A stretch of DNA of 64,000 nucleotides from Crateriforma spongiae (GCF_012290005.1 NZ_JAAXMS010000002.1:558001-622000); one strand, 5' to 3'; positions 54,074 to 63,369 are shown, numbered from the stretch's first letter. Made by a program: numbers and translations. The notes: generated from the letters alone by a model not told the origin.

Positions 54074-55459
54074 TCACAGTACTTTGGTGACACCGGGGGT
54101 GGGAATACGATAGGAGCCGTCGGCAAGCGGTTGCACCGGAGCCGGAGACTTCCAATCGACCGAATCGGTGGTGGTCACCTTTTGGCTGGCAAACGCTTCA
54201 TCCCAGCCGATTTCTTTTCCGCTGTAGGTCGCGAATCGTCCCAGAATCGCGGTCATCGTGCTGGTTGCACCATAGTCGACCTCGTCGTAGTCCGTTTCAC
54301 CATGGATGGCATCGATCAAATCATGCCATTCGACCAAATAGGGACTCATGTAGTCGTCGCCACGCCGCCGCGGTGTCTGCCAAATGATCGTTCCGTCGGC
54401 CGCCGTCAGCTTGCAACGCGAGGTACCCAGTTCCGCTGTTCCCTCGCTGCCTTCGATAATCTCACCGACCTGCCGCATGCATCCCAATTGCTGGCGACAG
54501 TAACTGTGCATCGGAACGCCGTCTTCGTAGAAATACAACACGGCATGATGATCAAAGATGTTTCCGAAACGCTTGTCGGTCCGGACCTGACGTCCGCCCA
54601 TGCCTTGGGCTCTGACCGGCAAGCCGCCTTTCACCCAATTGCAAATGTCCAGGTTGTGGATGTGTTGTTCGCAAATATGATCGCCGCTTAGCCAATCGAA
54701 GAAATACCAGTTGCGAACCTGATACTCCAATTCCGTCATCTGTTCCCGGGGAATCGCATTTTTGGCCGGCGGTCCACCATTCCAAAAGCACCGCATGGCG
54801 ACGATACGTCCGATTTGGCCGTCATGAATCCGGCGAATTGCTTCCTGGTAGGTCGCTTGATGGTGTCGTTGCAGGCCGACGCCGACTTTCAGCCCCTTTT
54901 CCTTTGCCTTGTCACCGGCCGCCAGGATGCGGCGCACTCCGGGCGGATCGGTGGCCAACGGTTTTTCCATAAAGACGTGCTTGCCGGCGTCCACAGCCGC
55001 TTCGAAATGCAGCGGGCGATACCCGGGAGGCCCGGTCAGGATGACCAGATCAACATCGCTGTCCATCATGCGTTGATAAGCATCCAAACCGACGAACCGT
55101 TGTTCGCCGGGGACTCGCATCGCGCCGCCGAATCCTTCGCCCTTTTCGACCTTTGATTTGCCCGCCTTGCCGCTCGACAACGACATCATGCTGGAATAAA
55201 GACGATCCTCGAACGCGTCAGCCATTGCGGTCAATGTGACGTTTTTTCCCGTGGTCATGGCATGAGCCGCCGCCCCGCTGCCGCGACCGCCGCATCCGAT
55301 CAAACCCACTTTGATTTCATCCGATCCCGCCGCAAACGCCTTCGTCTGAATCGCAGCGGGAACGGTGGCCGCCCCGGCGGCGAGTGTTTTCTTCAAGCAC
55401 GTGCGGCGATCCAGTTTTGCATTTGATCCAAGCTGGTCCGCGTTCGGTCGCTGATTCAT
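54074..55459 (-). CDS. Tat-exported Gfo/Idh/MocA family oxidoreductase
   Basis: 461 residues. Signal with DRRTCLKKTLAAGAATVPAA. The Rossmann loop is VGLIGCGGRGSGAAAHA, and EKPLATD is the family motif. The segment YQVRNWYFFDWLSGDHICEQHIHNLD, shortened here, is frequent in planctomycete homologues. It is the first gene of a two-gene unit with the isomerase-like protein and adjoins the sulfatase. Confidence 0.9.
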   Translation of the reverse strand: MNQRPNADQLGSNAKLDRRTCLKKTLAAGAATVPAAIQTKAFAAGSDEIKVGLIGCGGRGSGAAAHAMTTGKNVTLTAMADAFEDRLYSSMMSLSSGKAGKSKVEKGEGFGGAMRVPGEQRFVGLDAYQRMMDSDVDLVILTGPPGYRPLHFEAAVDAGKHVFMEKPLATDPPGVRRILAAGDKAKEKGLKVGVGLQRHHQATYQEAIRRIHDGQIGRIVAMRCFWNGGPPAKNAIPREQMTELEYQVRNWYFFDWLSGDHICEQHIHNLDICNWVKGGLPVRAQGMGGRQVRTDKRFGNIFDHHAVLYFYEDGVPMHSYCRQQLGCMRQVGEIIEGSEGTAELGTSRCKLTAADGTIIWQTPRRRGDDYMSPYLVEWHDLIDAIHGETDYDEVDYGATSTMTAILGRFATYSGKEIGWDEAFASQKVTTTDSVDWKSPAPVQPLADGSYRIPTPGVTKVL

Positions 55460-55619
55460 GGTCGGGTCTTCTCACGCCTGTGGAAACAAAGTGGGGAACC
55501 CCCGATTGTATGAGCAGCGGACGTCGCCGTGGGGATTCCCCAGTTGGCTCCAGCAGAAATGGACAGCCGACACCAGTTGCACATCAGCCGCGTCACAGGC
55601 CGTTGGATTCGCACTGAAT

Positions 55620-56111
55620 CTAGGTCGACTTTTTCTTGCCACGCATGCGTTTGGGCCCGTAATTTTCCATCAGCGTTTCATATCGCTGAACGAACTTCTT
55701 GACCGGATAGCGTTTGATGACCTTACCTATCAACGGCAGCGGTAGGTCATCCAGTTTCTTGAACCGGACGCACGATTTTCCCATGTCCAGCTTCTTGCCC
55801 GTCTTGGCCCACTGTTCGGAAAACCATGCCATGTCGTCGCTGTCTTGATAGATGCACAGATACAGCGAGCAATAGTTCTTCTGCGACGCCAGATGGGCGT
55901 ACGGCAAGGGCTGCTTGGGATCGCAGTGGTAACCCGCCGGATACAAGTCATGCGGCACGTAATAGCCGATCATGCCGTACTGCATCCCCTCCTGGTATCC
56001 GACCGGCAAATTCTTTTGGATGACTTGGCGAACCGCCGAAAGAATCTCACGCCGTTCCGGACTTAGCTCCGCCAGATACTGATCGACTGACGTGGCTTTG
56101 CTTTGCACCAT
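55620..56111 (-). CDS. DUF1801 family protein
   Basis: 163 residues. SPERREILSAVRQVIQKNLPVGYQEGMQYGM (shortened) and YLCIYQDSDDMAWFSEQWAKTGKKLDMGKSCVRFKKLDDLPL (shortened) match the DUF1801/YdhG-like fold. The role is unknown. It lies 30 bases downstream of the three-part membrane protein on the same strand and could be the last gene of that unit, although no clear link is known. Confidence 0.75.
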   Translation of the reverse strand: MVQSKATSVDQYLAELSPERREILSAVRQVIQKNLPVGYQEGMQYGMIGYYVPHDLYPAGYHCDPKQPLPYAHLASQKNYCSLYLCIYQDSDDMAWFSEQWAKTGKKLDMGKSCVRFKKLDDLPLPLIGKVIKRYPVKKFVQRYETLMENYGPKRMRGKKKST

Positions 56112-56141
56112 GGCTGCTGCACCGTTGTGACAGGAAAGCCA

Positions 56142-58004
56142 TCAGAATACCCCATCCGCATCAGCAGTGGATTGGTGGCCGGTTCGCTCGCGGTGAACAA
56201 CGATTTCATGCAGAAGAACACACAAGTAAAAAACCGAGTGAATCACCGCCACCCAGAACAGGAATCCACCGACGGGTGCCACCCAAGCAATCCCAGCCAG
56301 CGCCAACAACGTACCGGCGATCATCGGATGTGGGATGTATCCGTAAGGAAACGTGTCGATTCGCTTTGGTGGATCCAAACCCAATTCCGATGAAAAATAC
56401 GTTCGCCGCAGCCCCAACAGATGTGCCGCATAGCCGGACAAAGAAAATCCGATCGTCACCACGGCGATGGCGATCGTCGCGGTCGAGGGCGCCGCGGACA
56501 ACAGCGTCCAGGCGAACAAGCCGATCAGCTGTGCCATTGCCACGGCTTTGAAGAAGATCGCGTCCCGGACAAACAATCCGAATGCCACCCCGCGACGTTC
56601 GCGAAGTGTTCCCAAGTAGATCAAGTAATGCACAAAGCTGGTGGCCAAAACGAACCAGCGATAATCACCCACACATGCGGCAATGATTGCGACCAACGCC
56701 ACGTACGCGACATTGGTCCACCCAACGTACCGCACCGCCCATTCATAAAACTTCGTGGATGCCAAAACCCATTGCGCCTTCCATCGGCTGAACAATGCAT
56801 CGGGCGCGATCGTCTGCAAGAACAGGTTGCGAGCTTTGATGTCGTAGGACGTCGTCCAACGATCCAGCAGCTTTCCATACCAACGCATCACTTTGGGATA
56901 CGCCACGAAGTGCAACTTCAAATTCACGCGTGGCCCGACCTGGTCCGCGGATGCGTCACGCGTGATGTAATGCAATTCGCGATTGAAATCAAAGGCGACC
57001 GTTTGACCGGTCTCCAGTCGAAAGCTTTCCGGCTGGTCATAGGCGGCACCGACCATCGGAAAATGAGTGGTCACCGTTGTGTTTGGACTGGTAGCCACCA
57101 TGCATCGATAAAGCCTGGCGCCCGGAAACACCGAAAACGGCCCGTCGACATGCGACATGTAAAAGACCGTATCGGACGTGCTGCGTTTGGGCGGCCCAGT
57201 GACATACAACTCGTTCATGCCAAAGACCGGGGCCACTTCGTACCCGGCCCCATGGAAACGCCGAATCCGGCGCATCAGGTCTGGCTGGACGGCCAAACGA
57301 TCGAACGCCGCCTTGGGGTCACCCTGCATATCGGCCGGCCAATAGTGCACGCTTTGCGACGGGCTGGGATGCAGTTCGGTTGCCCACTGGCGAATCGATT
57401 GCAAATCCGATTCCGATTGCGAACCTTGCAACCTGTGAAAGTGGATTGCTTTTCGCTGAACCAGCATGCGTAGCGGTGACGTTGTCCGCTGCAAACATGA
57501 CAACACGACCAATGGCACCTGATAAACCAGATGCCAAACGAAGTGCATCCAGCGATTTCCCGTGCGACTGTAACTGCTCTGGTAAGTGCGTTCGCCGGTC
57601 AGCAGGTGAGCCAAGTCTTGGCCAAAGTACCCACCCAAAAACAGTCCCAGAGAAACCCACAAGCCTAACTGCGACGAATACGCGATCGCGGCAGACCCCA
57701 GAACGATGGCGGCGGTCGGAACGAACACGACCGCGGGAATCCAAAACCAAAGGACCGCCAGGTACGGCAGCGTCCACAGCAATAACGATGGATGGGCCAG
57801 AACCAACAAGCCTTGCAACCCGACCAAAGAAACGGGCGTCGTGATCCCGTGCAACAAATTGTTCAAAGGCCGACGATGAAAGCAAAGAAACTCTAGCGAC
57901 AACGTTTGCCAACGCTGGCGCGCGTCGGTTTGGCTGATCAATGTCCACCAACCGATCCAATCAACAGCGTGCTGGGATGCGGTTCGTGTCGTTGCCGTAC
58001 TCAT
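56142..58004 (-). CDS. Three-part membrane protein: Mpo1-like, AspH-like oxygenase core, PEMT-like C-terminus
   Basis: 620 residues from the ATG at 58004, which overlaps the btaB stop. Residues 35-140 are hydrophobic with H43, N49, H52 and LAHLLTGERTY, resembling Mpo1/DUF962. Residues 275-370 have HVD (285-287), GQTVAFDFNRELHYI (His345) and Arg359, the HxD...H pattern of aspartyl/asparaginyl beta-hydroxylase-like enzymes, as in LpxO and OlsC. Residues 430-605 hold five membrane helices and IDTFPYGYIPHPMIAG, as in phospholipid N-methyltransferases. The three identities rest on motif reading. It likely modifies a lipid made by BtaAB. Confidence 0.55.
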   Translation of the reverse strand: MSTATTRTASQHAVDWIGWWTLISQTDARQRWQTLSLEFLCFHRRPLNNLLHGITTPVSLVGLQGLLVLAHPSLLLWTLPYLAVLWFWIPAVVFVPTAAIVLGSAAIAYSSQLGLWVSLGLFLGGYFGQDLAHLLTGERTYQSSYSRTGNRWMHFVWHLVYQVPLVVLSCLQRTTSPLRMLVQRKAIHFHRLQGSQSESDLQSIRQWATELHPSPSQSVHYWPADMQGDPKAAFDRLAVQPDLMRRIRRFHGAGYEVAPVFGMNELYVTGPPKRSTSDTVFYMSHVDGPFSVFPGARLYRCMVATSPNTTVTTHFPMVGAAYDQPESFRLETGQTVAFDFNRELHYITRDASADQVGPRVNLKLHFVAYPKVMRWYGKLLDRWTTSYDIKARNLFLQTIAPDALFSRWKAQWVLASTKFYEWAVRYVGWTNVAYVALVAIIAACVGDYRWFVLATSFVHYLIYLGTLRERRGVAFGLFVRDAIFFKAVAMAQLIGLFAWTLLSAAPSTATIAIAVVTIGFSLSGYAAHLLGLRRTYFSSELGLDPPKRIDTFPYGYIPHPMIAGTLLALAGIAWVAPVGGFLFWVAVIHSVFYLCVLLHEIVVHRERTGHQSTADADGVF

Positions 58005-58729
58005 TTTCGCCCCAAAAAGACGTAGTAAGGTGCCTTCAACAGAGGCAAGTAGGGAACCTTGCCCCGATGTTGGTCCAAGTGAACAACCCGCGTCCGACGT
58101 TTCAACATTGCCAGGTGATCGCCACACAAAAACACGTTGTCCATGGCGAACCACTGTTGCCAAAACGTGCGTTTCAACCAGCCGTGATGAACCAAGTCTT
58201 CATCAGCGTGCTTGCGAGAAACAAAGAAATCCGTGACGCCCAAAATTCCACCGGGTCGTAACATACGCAACGCATTTTCAACCGCGGCGAACCAGTCGGG
58301 AATCATCGTCAACGAATAGCTGAAAGTGGCGACGTCGACCGACTGATCCGGCAGATCAAACAACGTCGCATCAGCCAAATGCGTTTGGATGTTGGTGGAA
58401 CTGTCGGCGACGCGACGCTGCCCCGCCTTTTCCAACAGAGACGGTGAAAGATCAACCAGATGAATGTCTTTCAGCCGTGCCGCCTTTGATCCCGCAAACA
58501 AAACGTTTTCGCCGGTGCCGCATCCCAGGTCGACCCAGGTCCCGCCTGCGGGAAAATCGATCTGATCGATCAACGGTCGACGGCCGTGCAACATGCGACG
58601 TCGAAAGGAATCGTAATCGCCGGCTTGTCGGCCGTAGAAACTTTCCAGCCGTTCTTGGTGCGTATCGCCGGTGGTTCGATGCCACAGCAATTGCCGTAGC
58701 ACTCGCAAATCGCTTGCCCAATCGGTCAT
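58001..58729 (-). CDS. btaB: Betaine lipid N-methyltransferase BtaB
   Basis: 242 residues. The SAM loop is WVDLGCGTGENVL, with FSYSLTMIPDW and FFVSRKHAD matching BtaB, and the C-terminus VPYLPLLKAPYYVFLGRK is characteristic. BtaB trimethylates diacylglyceryl-homoserine to DGTS. Its start overlaps the btaA stop by four bases, and its stop overlaps the next start by four bases. Confidence 0.87.
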   Translation of the reverse strand: MTDWASDLRVLRQLLWHRTTGDTHQERLESFYGRQAGDYDSFRRRMLHGRRPLIDQIDFPAGGTWVDLGCGTGENVLFAGSKAARLKDIHLVDLSPSLLEKAGQRRVADSSTNIQTHLADATLFDLPDQSVDVATFSYSLTMIPDWFAAVENALRMLRPGGILGVTDFFVSRKHADEDLVHHGWLKRTFWQQWFAMDNVFLCGDHLAMLKRRTRVVHLDQHRGKVPYLPLLKAPYYVFLGRK

Positions 58730-59931
58730 GCCGCCAACCCTCGCAAATCTGCGATATAGAAACTTCCGTAGGTGTTGACGCGATCGTCTTGATGAAGTGA
58801 CGCCGCCAATTCGTTTTGATAGGTCAACAAATCACCCACGCGGACTGGCTTGCCATCGATTGTCACTTGCAACGGATCGACGAAATCGACCTGCAACGCG
58901 GCACTGCGCCACAACACACGTGCCTGCGCCGATGCACGATCGACGATCGCCTGCCATTCGCTGACCAACAGATCCGGAAAACGGTCGTACAGCCAATCCA
59001 TGTGGTCCAGCAACACGTAGCGTGAAATCGGCCGATCATGTTGCCGCAAAAAGCCTTCCACCGTCGATGTGTGAACCTTGATGCGATCGACCAATCCCGC
59101 TTTGAGTGCCGAAAAATTGTCGGCCCGCAAATATTCTGGACAGCATTCCGGGGTGTATTCGCCGGTCAGATAGACCCGCCAAAAATAGTTGTCCTTCAGC
59201 GGCATGTTTTGAAACACATGCGCGATCCGGTCTTGGATGAACTTTGCCAAGCCGCCGGGATAGTCACGATCAATCTGATTCCTTTGGCTACGCGGTACAC
59301 CAAGCATCGCCATTGTCGCATCGCGACGCAGCATCCACCGCAGCGGACGAGTCCACAGCAGATGATCGACGTTACGCCGACGATAGATTTCACGCTGCTG
59401 TTCCAGCGAATCGGCTTCCAGCAATTCATCGACGGCGCTTCGCAGTTCGGGCCGCCGACGGACGTACCGGTTGATCAGCCAAGCGAACAGCCCGGACGTG
59501 CCCCGAAAATAGAAACTGCGTCGACGATGGCTGCCGTCAAAGAAGTTGATCCGCTTGTCCCAAGTCCGTTTGGCCACGTCCGACAACTGGTCACGAACGC
59601 GATCGCGATAAATCGATTGCCAGTCCGCGTGGCGTCCATGTCCGAACAGCTGAAAGAAATCATCGAACTCCAACGACCGGATGGCGGCGATTTTCAGCTC
59701 CAGCAGGGCGTTTTGAAGCGGATTGACGTCGATGGCGTGGACTTCCGCCGGGCCTTCCAACGCATAGTCCAGCGAATTGCATCCCGCTGATGTGATCAAA
59801 GCCACTGAATCTTGTGGCCCCAACTGCAACGCCTGGCGATCCAGCAACGGATCTTCCCAGCACGTGTTGTAAATCAGGTTTTGCTTGTGAACGACGTTAA
59901 AGCAACGATTGGCGATACCTTGAAATGCCAT
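58726..59931 (-). CDS. btaA: Diacylglycerol 3-amino-3-carboxypropyltransferase BtaA (DUF3419)
   Basis: 401 residues. Motifs of the DUF3419 family: LIYNTCWEDPLLDRQALQL, ALITSAGCNSLDYAL and VHAIDVNPLQNALLELKIAAI (shortened). The enzyme transfers the aminocarboxypropyl group of SAM to diacylglycerol, the first step in betaine lipid synthesis. TTG at 59940 is the open-frame start, but the ATG at 59931 is preferred. It heads a three-gene unit with ATGA overlaps. Confidence 0.9.
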   Translation of the reverse strand: MAFQGIANRCFNVVHKQNLIYNTCWEDPLLDRQALQLGPQDSVALITSAGCNSLDYALEGPAEVHAIDVNPLQNALLELKIAAIRSLEFDDFFQLFGHGRHADWQSIYRDRVRDQLSDVAKRTWDKRINFFDGSHRRRSFYFRGTSGLFAWLINRYVRRRPELRSAVDELLEADSLEQQREIYRRRNVDHLLWTRPLRWMLRRDATMAMLGVPRSQRNQIDRDYPGGLAKFIQDRIAHVFQNMPLKDNYFWRVYLTGEYTPECCPEYLRADNFSALKAGLVDRIKVHTSTVEGFLRQHDRPISRYVLLDHMDWLYDRFPDLLVSEWQAIVDRASAQARVLWRSAALQVDFVDPLQVTIDGKPVRVGDLLTYQNELAASLHQDDRVNTYGSFYIADLRGLAA

Positions 59932-60230
59932 GGCGGGCAAACGGTCCTATTCGAAAATTCACGCGGGTGGATGGCGGGAAAATACCAGACTGGCCGGCTC
60001 TGGCCACGCGACCACACCCAAACGTTTACACAAACATCACAACAACTTTGCCGATGATGACGTTCCGCCAAGCTTGACGGCGTCCGGCGAAGTTCGGCCT
60101 TTGCTTCAGAGCCCAAAACGGCGACCCGCGGCGCAAAAAAAACGACCGAAACCTGGAAAGGCTGACGGTCGAAGAAGTGTCGCCGGTGAATCAGCCAACG
60201 TGTGCAGGTCCCTGGCCCGTGCGGTGCGAA
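59932..60230. other. Region between btaA and the phosphoesterase gene
   Basis: 299 bases. It contains a terminator for the phosphoesterase gene near 60143-60171 and should hold the btaA promoter. A weak stretch at 60021-60046 has TTGTGAT-like half sites on the minus strand; it was not strong enough to call a Pho box. Confidence 0.5.
60135..60171 (-). terminator. Intrinsic terminator after the phosphoesterase gene
   Basis: On the minus strand a 6-bp stem (CGACCG...CGGTCG, 60143-60171) with an inner CCT/AGG stem is followed by eight T. It lies 60 bases after the stop of the phosphoesterase gene and before btaA, so btaA has its own promoter. Confidence 0.75.
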
Positions 60231-61148
60231 CTAGCCCGCGATCTGACGCACCTTTTCGAATTCCGATTCCACACCGGCGTTTCCATCGAAGCGTTCGGTA
60301 TCGTCGCCGTAGTACCAATCCGATCGATCGTCGGCCGAAGCCGACCGGGTCCGCATCGCCAATCGTTCGTGAGGATTCAATTGCAGGGTTTTGGGGGTTC
60401 CATAGGTCGATTCCAAGCGAATCGTGCCGTCGTGGTGCTCCACCAATCCGGTACAGTTTTCGACCCAATCGCCGGTGTTGAAGTAAATGGAGTCTTTGCG
60501 GCGGACGATCGCCGGGGTGTGAATGTGCCCACACACCACGCCTTCGCAACGTCGCTGTCGTGCGTGCTGCATGATCGATGATTCGAAACTGCTGATGAAC
60601 CGAACGCCTCGTTTGACTCGGTCTTTCAAAAACGCACACGCACCATAGGGATTCGACCCGACGCGTCGTCGATTGACCCACCGATTCAGGCTAAGCACAA
60701 AGTCGTACACGCCGGCGGTCGCGCGAGACACCCATTGTGCCCGGGTTTCAAAGAAGTCGAACAGATCGCCGTGGGTGATCAGCAAGCGCCAGCCCTGCAG
60801 GGTTTCAAACACGAATTCATCGGCGATTTTCACTTGGGAAAATGCTTCCGGAATCATCCGCAGATAGTCGGCGTTTCGCAGAAACGCGTCGTGATTGCCG
60901 GGCACATAAAACACCTCGGTGCCTTCGCGGATTAACTGCTCTAAGTGATTCAGAATCTGGTTGCATTCGTCCGGCCAGTGCCATCCCTTGTTGCACTTCC
61001 AACCGTCGATGAAATCACCCACCAGATAAATCTGTTCTGGTTGATAGGATTGCAAAAAGTCCAAGCAGGCTTTGACTTGTGCGTGCTTGCATCCGAGATG
61101 AACGTCGCTGATCAGAAGGGTCCGGACCGACGTTGCAGCAGAGGCCAT
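60231..61148 (-). CDS. Calcineurin-like phosphoesterase, LpxH-like (UDP-2,3-diacylglucosamine diphosphatase family)
   Basis: 305 residues from the ATG at 61148. Metallophosphatase motifs: ISDVHLG, VGDFIDGW, VPGNHDAF, THGDLFD and CGHIHTPAI. The order and the length match the LpxH-like branch, which cleaves UDP-2,3-diacylglucosamine in lipid A synthesis. That function was not shown for planctomycete homologues. An open frame to 61283 was not used. It is separated from btaA by a terminator. Confidence 0.82.
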   Translation of the reverse strand: MASAATSVRTLLISDVHLGCKHAQVKACLDFLQSYQPEQIYLVGDFIDGWKCNKGWHWPDECNQILNHLEQLIREGTEVFYVPGNHDAFLRNADYLRMIPEAFSQVKIADEFVFETLQGWRLLITHGDLFDFFETRAQWVSRATAGVYDFVLSLNRWVNRRRVGSNPYGACAFLKDRVKRGVRFISSFESSIMQHARQRRCEGVVCGHIHTPAIVRRKDSIYFNTGDWVENCTGLVEHHDGTIRLESTYGTPKTLQLNPHERLAMRTRSASADDRSDWYYGDDTERFDGNAGVESEFEKVRQIAG

Positions 61149-61515
61149 GGGGTGTTCCGTCGTTTCGGGAATCCGCGGCACCGACAGGCGACCGCGATCG
61201 GGATACTTCGCTTCCTGGCGAACGAGTCGAACAATAGCAACTGAGTGTTCAGATTCGATGACGCTGACATACGTGTTGTGCAAAGTTTGTCAGCATCGAA
61301 GGCGAAATTCGTTGATCATCCGGGGTTTTGCAGGCTCCGCCGCCTGACCACCAACGACGCCGCTGGGCGGTATCGATCAAGGCGGTGTGAACGGGGACGA
61401 TCGACTGCGGGATACAGTAAAGGAACGGTGCAATCGCAGGATTTCGCCGGCTTGCCGCTCCGGCGTCCCAGAATGATTGCCTTTTGTCCCTTCCGTCATC
61501 GGTCCGATCCGCGTC
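61149..61515. other. Divergent intergenic region
   Basis: 367 bases between the phosphoesterase (minus) and cytochrome (plus) genes. It contains the large inverted repeat at 61254-61300. No believable reading frame exists. Confidence 0.5.
61254..61300. repeat. 13-bp imperfect inverted repeat
   Basis: TTCGATG-ACG-CTGACA at 61254-61269 is complementary to TGTCAGCATCGAA at 61288-61300, apart from a three-base bulge (ACG). The loop is 18 bases. Operator or structured leader are both possible. Confidence 0.5.
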
Positions 61516-63024
61516 ATGCGTCGCTTTCCTGTCCCGTCGATTGCCTGGATTTATCAAAAAATCATCGTTGTGGGTCTGACCAAACGGTGCCCGCTGAGCG
61601 TCCAGCAATTGGTCGGCTCGTTCGCGCTGGTTCTGACTACGAGCCTGTTGGGTTCCGTCGTTTGCGCCGAAAACTCCGGTTCTTTCGCGTCAGTCGAAGC
61701 GTCTGCCGAGGCAGTCGGCGGCGACGCCCGGCGTGGGCTCCGCCTGCTGCTCGAGACCCCCCTGATCCCCGCCGACTTTGACCAGGAAACGTTTGATGCG
61801 GTCTGGCAAAGCTGGCCGGAACCGTTGCGAAGCCGCGCCAAACAATCCCCACCGGAAATTCGACGACAGATGGCGTTCGAGCGTTATGGCCTGACGCCGC
61901 GTCCGGCGGGACTTCGTGACACCGACGACCGGCCCGATGACCGACCGATGCAGTACGTCGTCGATGATCAGGGACGCTGGACAATGAACTGTCTCACCTG
62001 CCACGGCGGCATGGTCGACGGGCGACCGTACCCCGGCGCCCCCAACAACCGATTTGCACTACAAACGTTGACCGAAGAAATTCGGGCGACCAAGTGGATC
62101 CTGGGCAAACCATTGGCGCGGATGGATCTGGGCGCAATGGTCATTCCGCTGGGCAGCACTCACGGCACCACCAACGCGGTGGTCTTTGGCATGGGCTTGA
62201 TGCATTACCGCGACGCCGACCTGAATTTCCAACCGAAGATTCCGGGCAAGTTCACACACCATGACATGGACGCACCGCCGTGGTGGCACTTCGCAAAGCG
62301 ACCGTACATCTACATCGACGGGTTCGCGGCCAAAGGGCATCGTGGACTGATGCAGTTCATGTTGGTGCCTGAGAACGGCCCGACGTTCTTTTCCGATCAC
62401 GAAGACGACTTCCGCGACGTCTACGCGTACCTGTCTTCGTTGATGCCGCCGAAATTCGAAGGAAAAATTGACACGGCCGTCGCGCGACAAGGCAAAGTTT
62501 TGTTCGAGGAACACTGTGCCAGGTGCCATGGCACTTATGGAACCGACGGGACCTATCCCAACCAGCGGATTCCGATCGATGACATCGGCACCGATCGTGT
62601 GCGTTTCGATGCGTTATCGGTCAGCGGCCGCCAGAAGTACGCCGACAGTTGGTTCGCCAAAACGGAAACTGCGGAACGCCGCAGCATTGCATCTCCCGAT
62701 GGTTACGTCGCACCACCGCTGGACGGCGTCTGGGCCAGCGCGCCGTACTTTCACAACGGCAGCGTGCCCACGTTGTGGGGTGTATTGAATCCCGACCAGC
62801 GGCCGGCGGTTTGGCGTTCGGATCGCCTGGAGTTCGATTCACAGGAAATCGGGCTGTGTCACGAAGTGGTGGATCAAGTCCCCGCCGACGTTTCCGACGC
62901 CGCCGTCCGCCGCACCTATTTCGACACCGGCCTGCCCGGCAAAAGTCGCATCGGCCATGACTATCCCGATGTCCTGACGGAGCCGGAAAAGCGTGCCGTG
63001 CTGGAGTACCTGAAGACGCTGTAG
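61516..63024 (+). CDS. Diheme cytochrome c protein
   Basis: 502 residues. Two heme-binding motifs: CLTCH at 159-163 and CARCH at 334-338. An N-terminal hydrophobic stretch (LVGSFALVLTTSLLGSVVCA) fits a signal peptide. WASAPYFHNGSVPTL is the usual distal motif of diheme oxidase-like cytochromes, with LEYLKTL at the end. It probably carries electrons in the periplasm; its partner is not known. The ATG at 61516 is preferred to the frame start at 61477 (TTG). Confidence 0.85.
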   Translation: MRRFPVPSIAWIYQKIIVVGLTKRCPLSVQQLVGSFALVLTTSLLGSVVCAENSGSFASVEASAEAVGGDARRGLRLLLETPLIPADFDQETFDAVWQSWPEPLRSRAKQSPPEIRRQMAFERYGLTPRPAGLRDTDDRPDDRPMQYVVDDQGRWTMNCLTCHGGMVDGRPYPGAPNNRFALQTLTEEIRATKWILGKPLARMDLGAMVIPLGSTHGTTNAVVFGMGLMHYRDADLNFQPKIPGKFTHHDMDAPPWWHFAKRPYIYIDGFAAKGHRGLMQFMLVPENGPTFFSDHEDDFRDVYAYLSSLMPPKFEGKIDTAVARQGKVLFEEHCARCHGTYGTDGTYPNQRIPIDDIGTDRVRFDALSVSGRQKYADSWFAKTETAERRSIASPDGYVAPPLDGVWASAPYFHNGSVPTLWGVLNPDQRPAVWRSDRLEFDSQEIGLCHEVVDQVPADVSDAAVRRTYFDTGLPGKSRIGHDYPDVLTEPEKRAVLEYLKTL

Positions 63025-63369
63025 CGGCGTCGCCACGTGTCGCTATGGATATGGCGGCACGCGTCTTCTTTGTCGTCACGTTTCGCTATCGAAGTCGATC
63101 GGCTTTCGATTTCTTTCGAACCGTCGTCATCGCTCTCTGAGTGCCGGTACCGCACCGCGGTCGCGAACCGTCACATCGGTCGCCGGCCGGGCGAAAATCG
63201 CCCGTCTACTCGGCAAGGCCGGGCATGCGTATAACGGTGTGTTCGCTCGACGGCGACGCATGGCGGACGCCCAACGACCGCCCATCGTCGCCGCCAACAC
63301 CGACCTATACGGCCGCTGCGTCGAGGAGGCCTCGCGCCGTGGCGACCAGAATTTAAGGAGTTCGATTCG
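63025..63369. other. Region between cytochrome and thiC
   Basis: 345 bases without a supported gene. I searched for a TPP riboswitch (CTGAGA and ACCTGATC segments) before thiC and found neither. A weak hairpin follows the cytochrome stop. AAGGAG at 63355-63360 is the thiC ribosome-binding site. Confidence 0.6.
63036..63061 (+). terminator. Possible weak terminator after the cytochrome gene
   Basis: An 8-bp stem with one wobble pair (CGTGTCGC and GCGGCACG) around a 10-base loop, 12 bases after the stop codon. A short T-rich stretch follows (CGTCTTCTTTG). Confidence 0.35.

Noticed and set aside
60021-60046. Pho-box-like repeats before btaA
   Set aside because: Only one TTGTGAT-like half site is reasonable; the 11-base spaced second copy is too poor to call, though phosphate control would make sense for betaine lipids.
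63025-63369. TPP riboswitch before thiC
   Set aside because: The conserved CTGAGA and ACCTGATC-type segments are missing, and no fitting stems were found.
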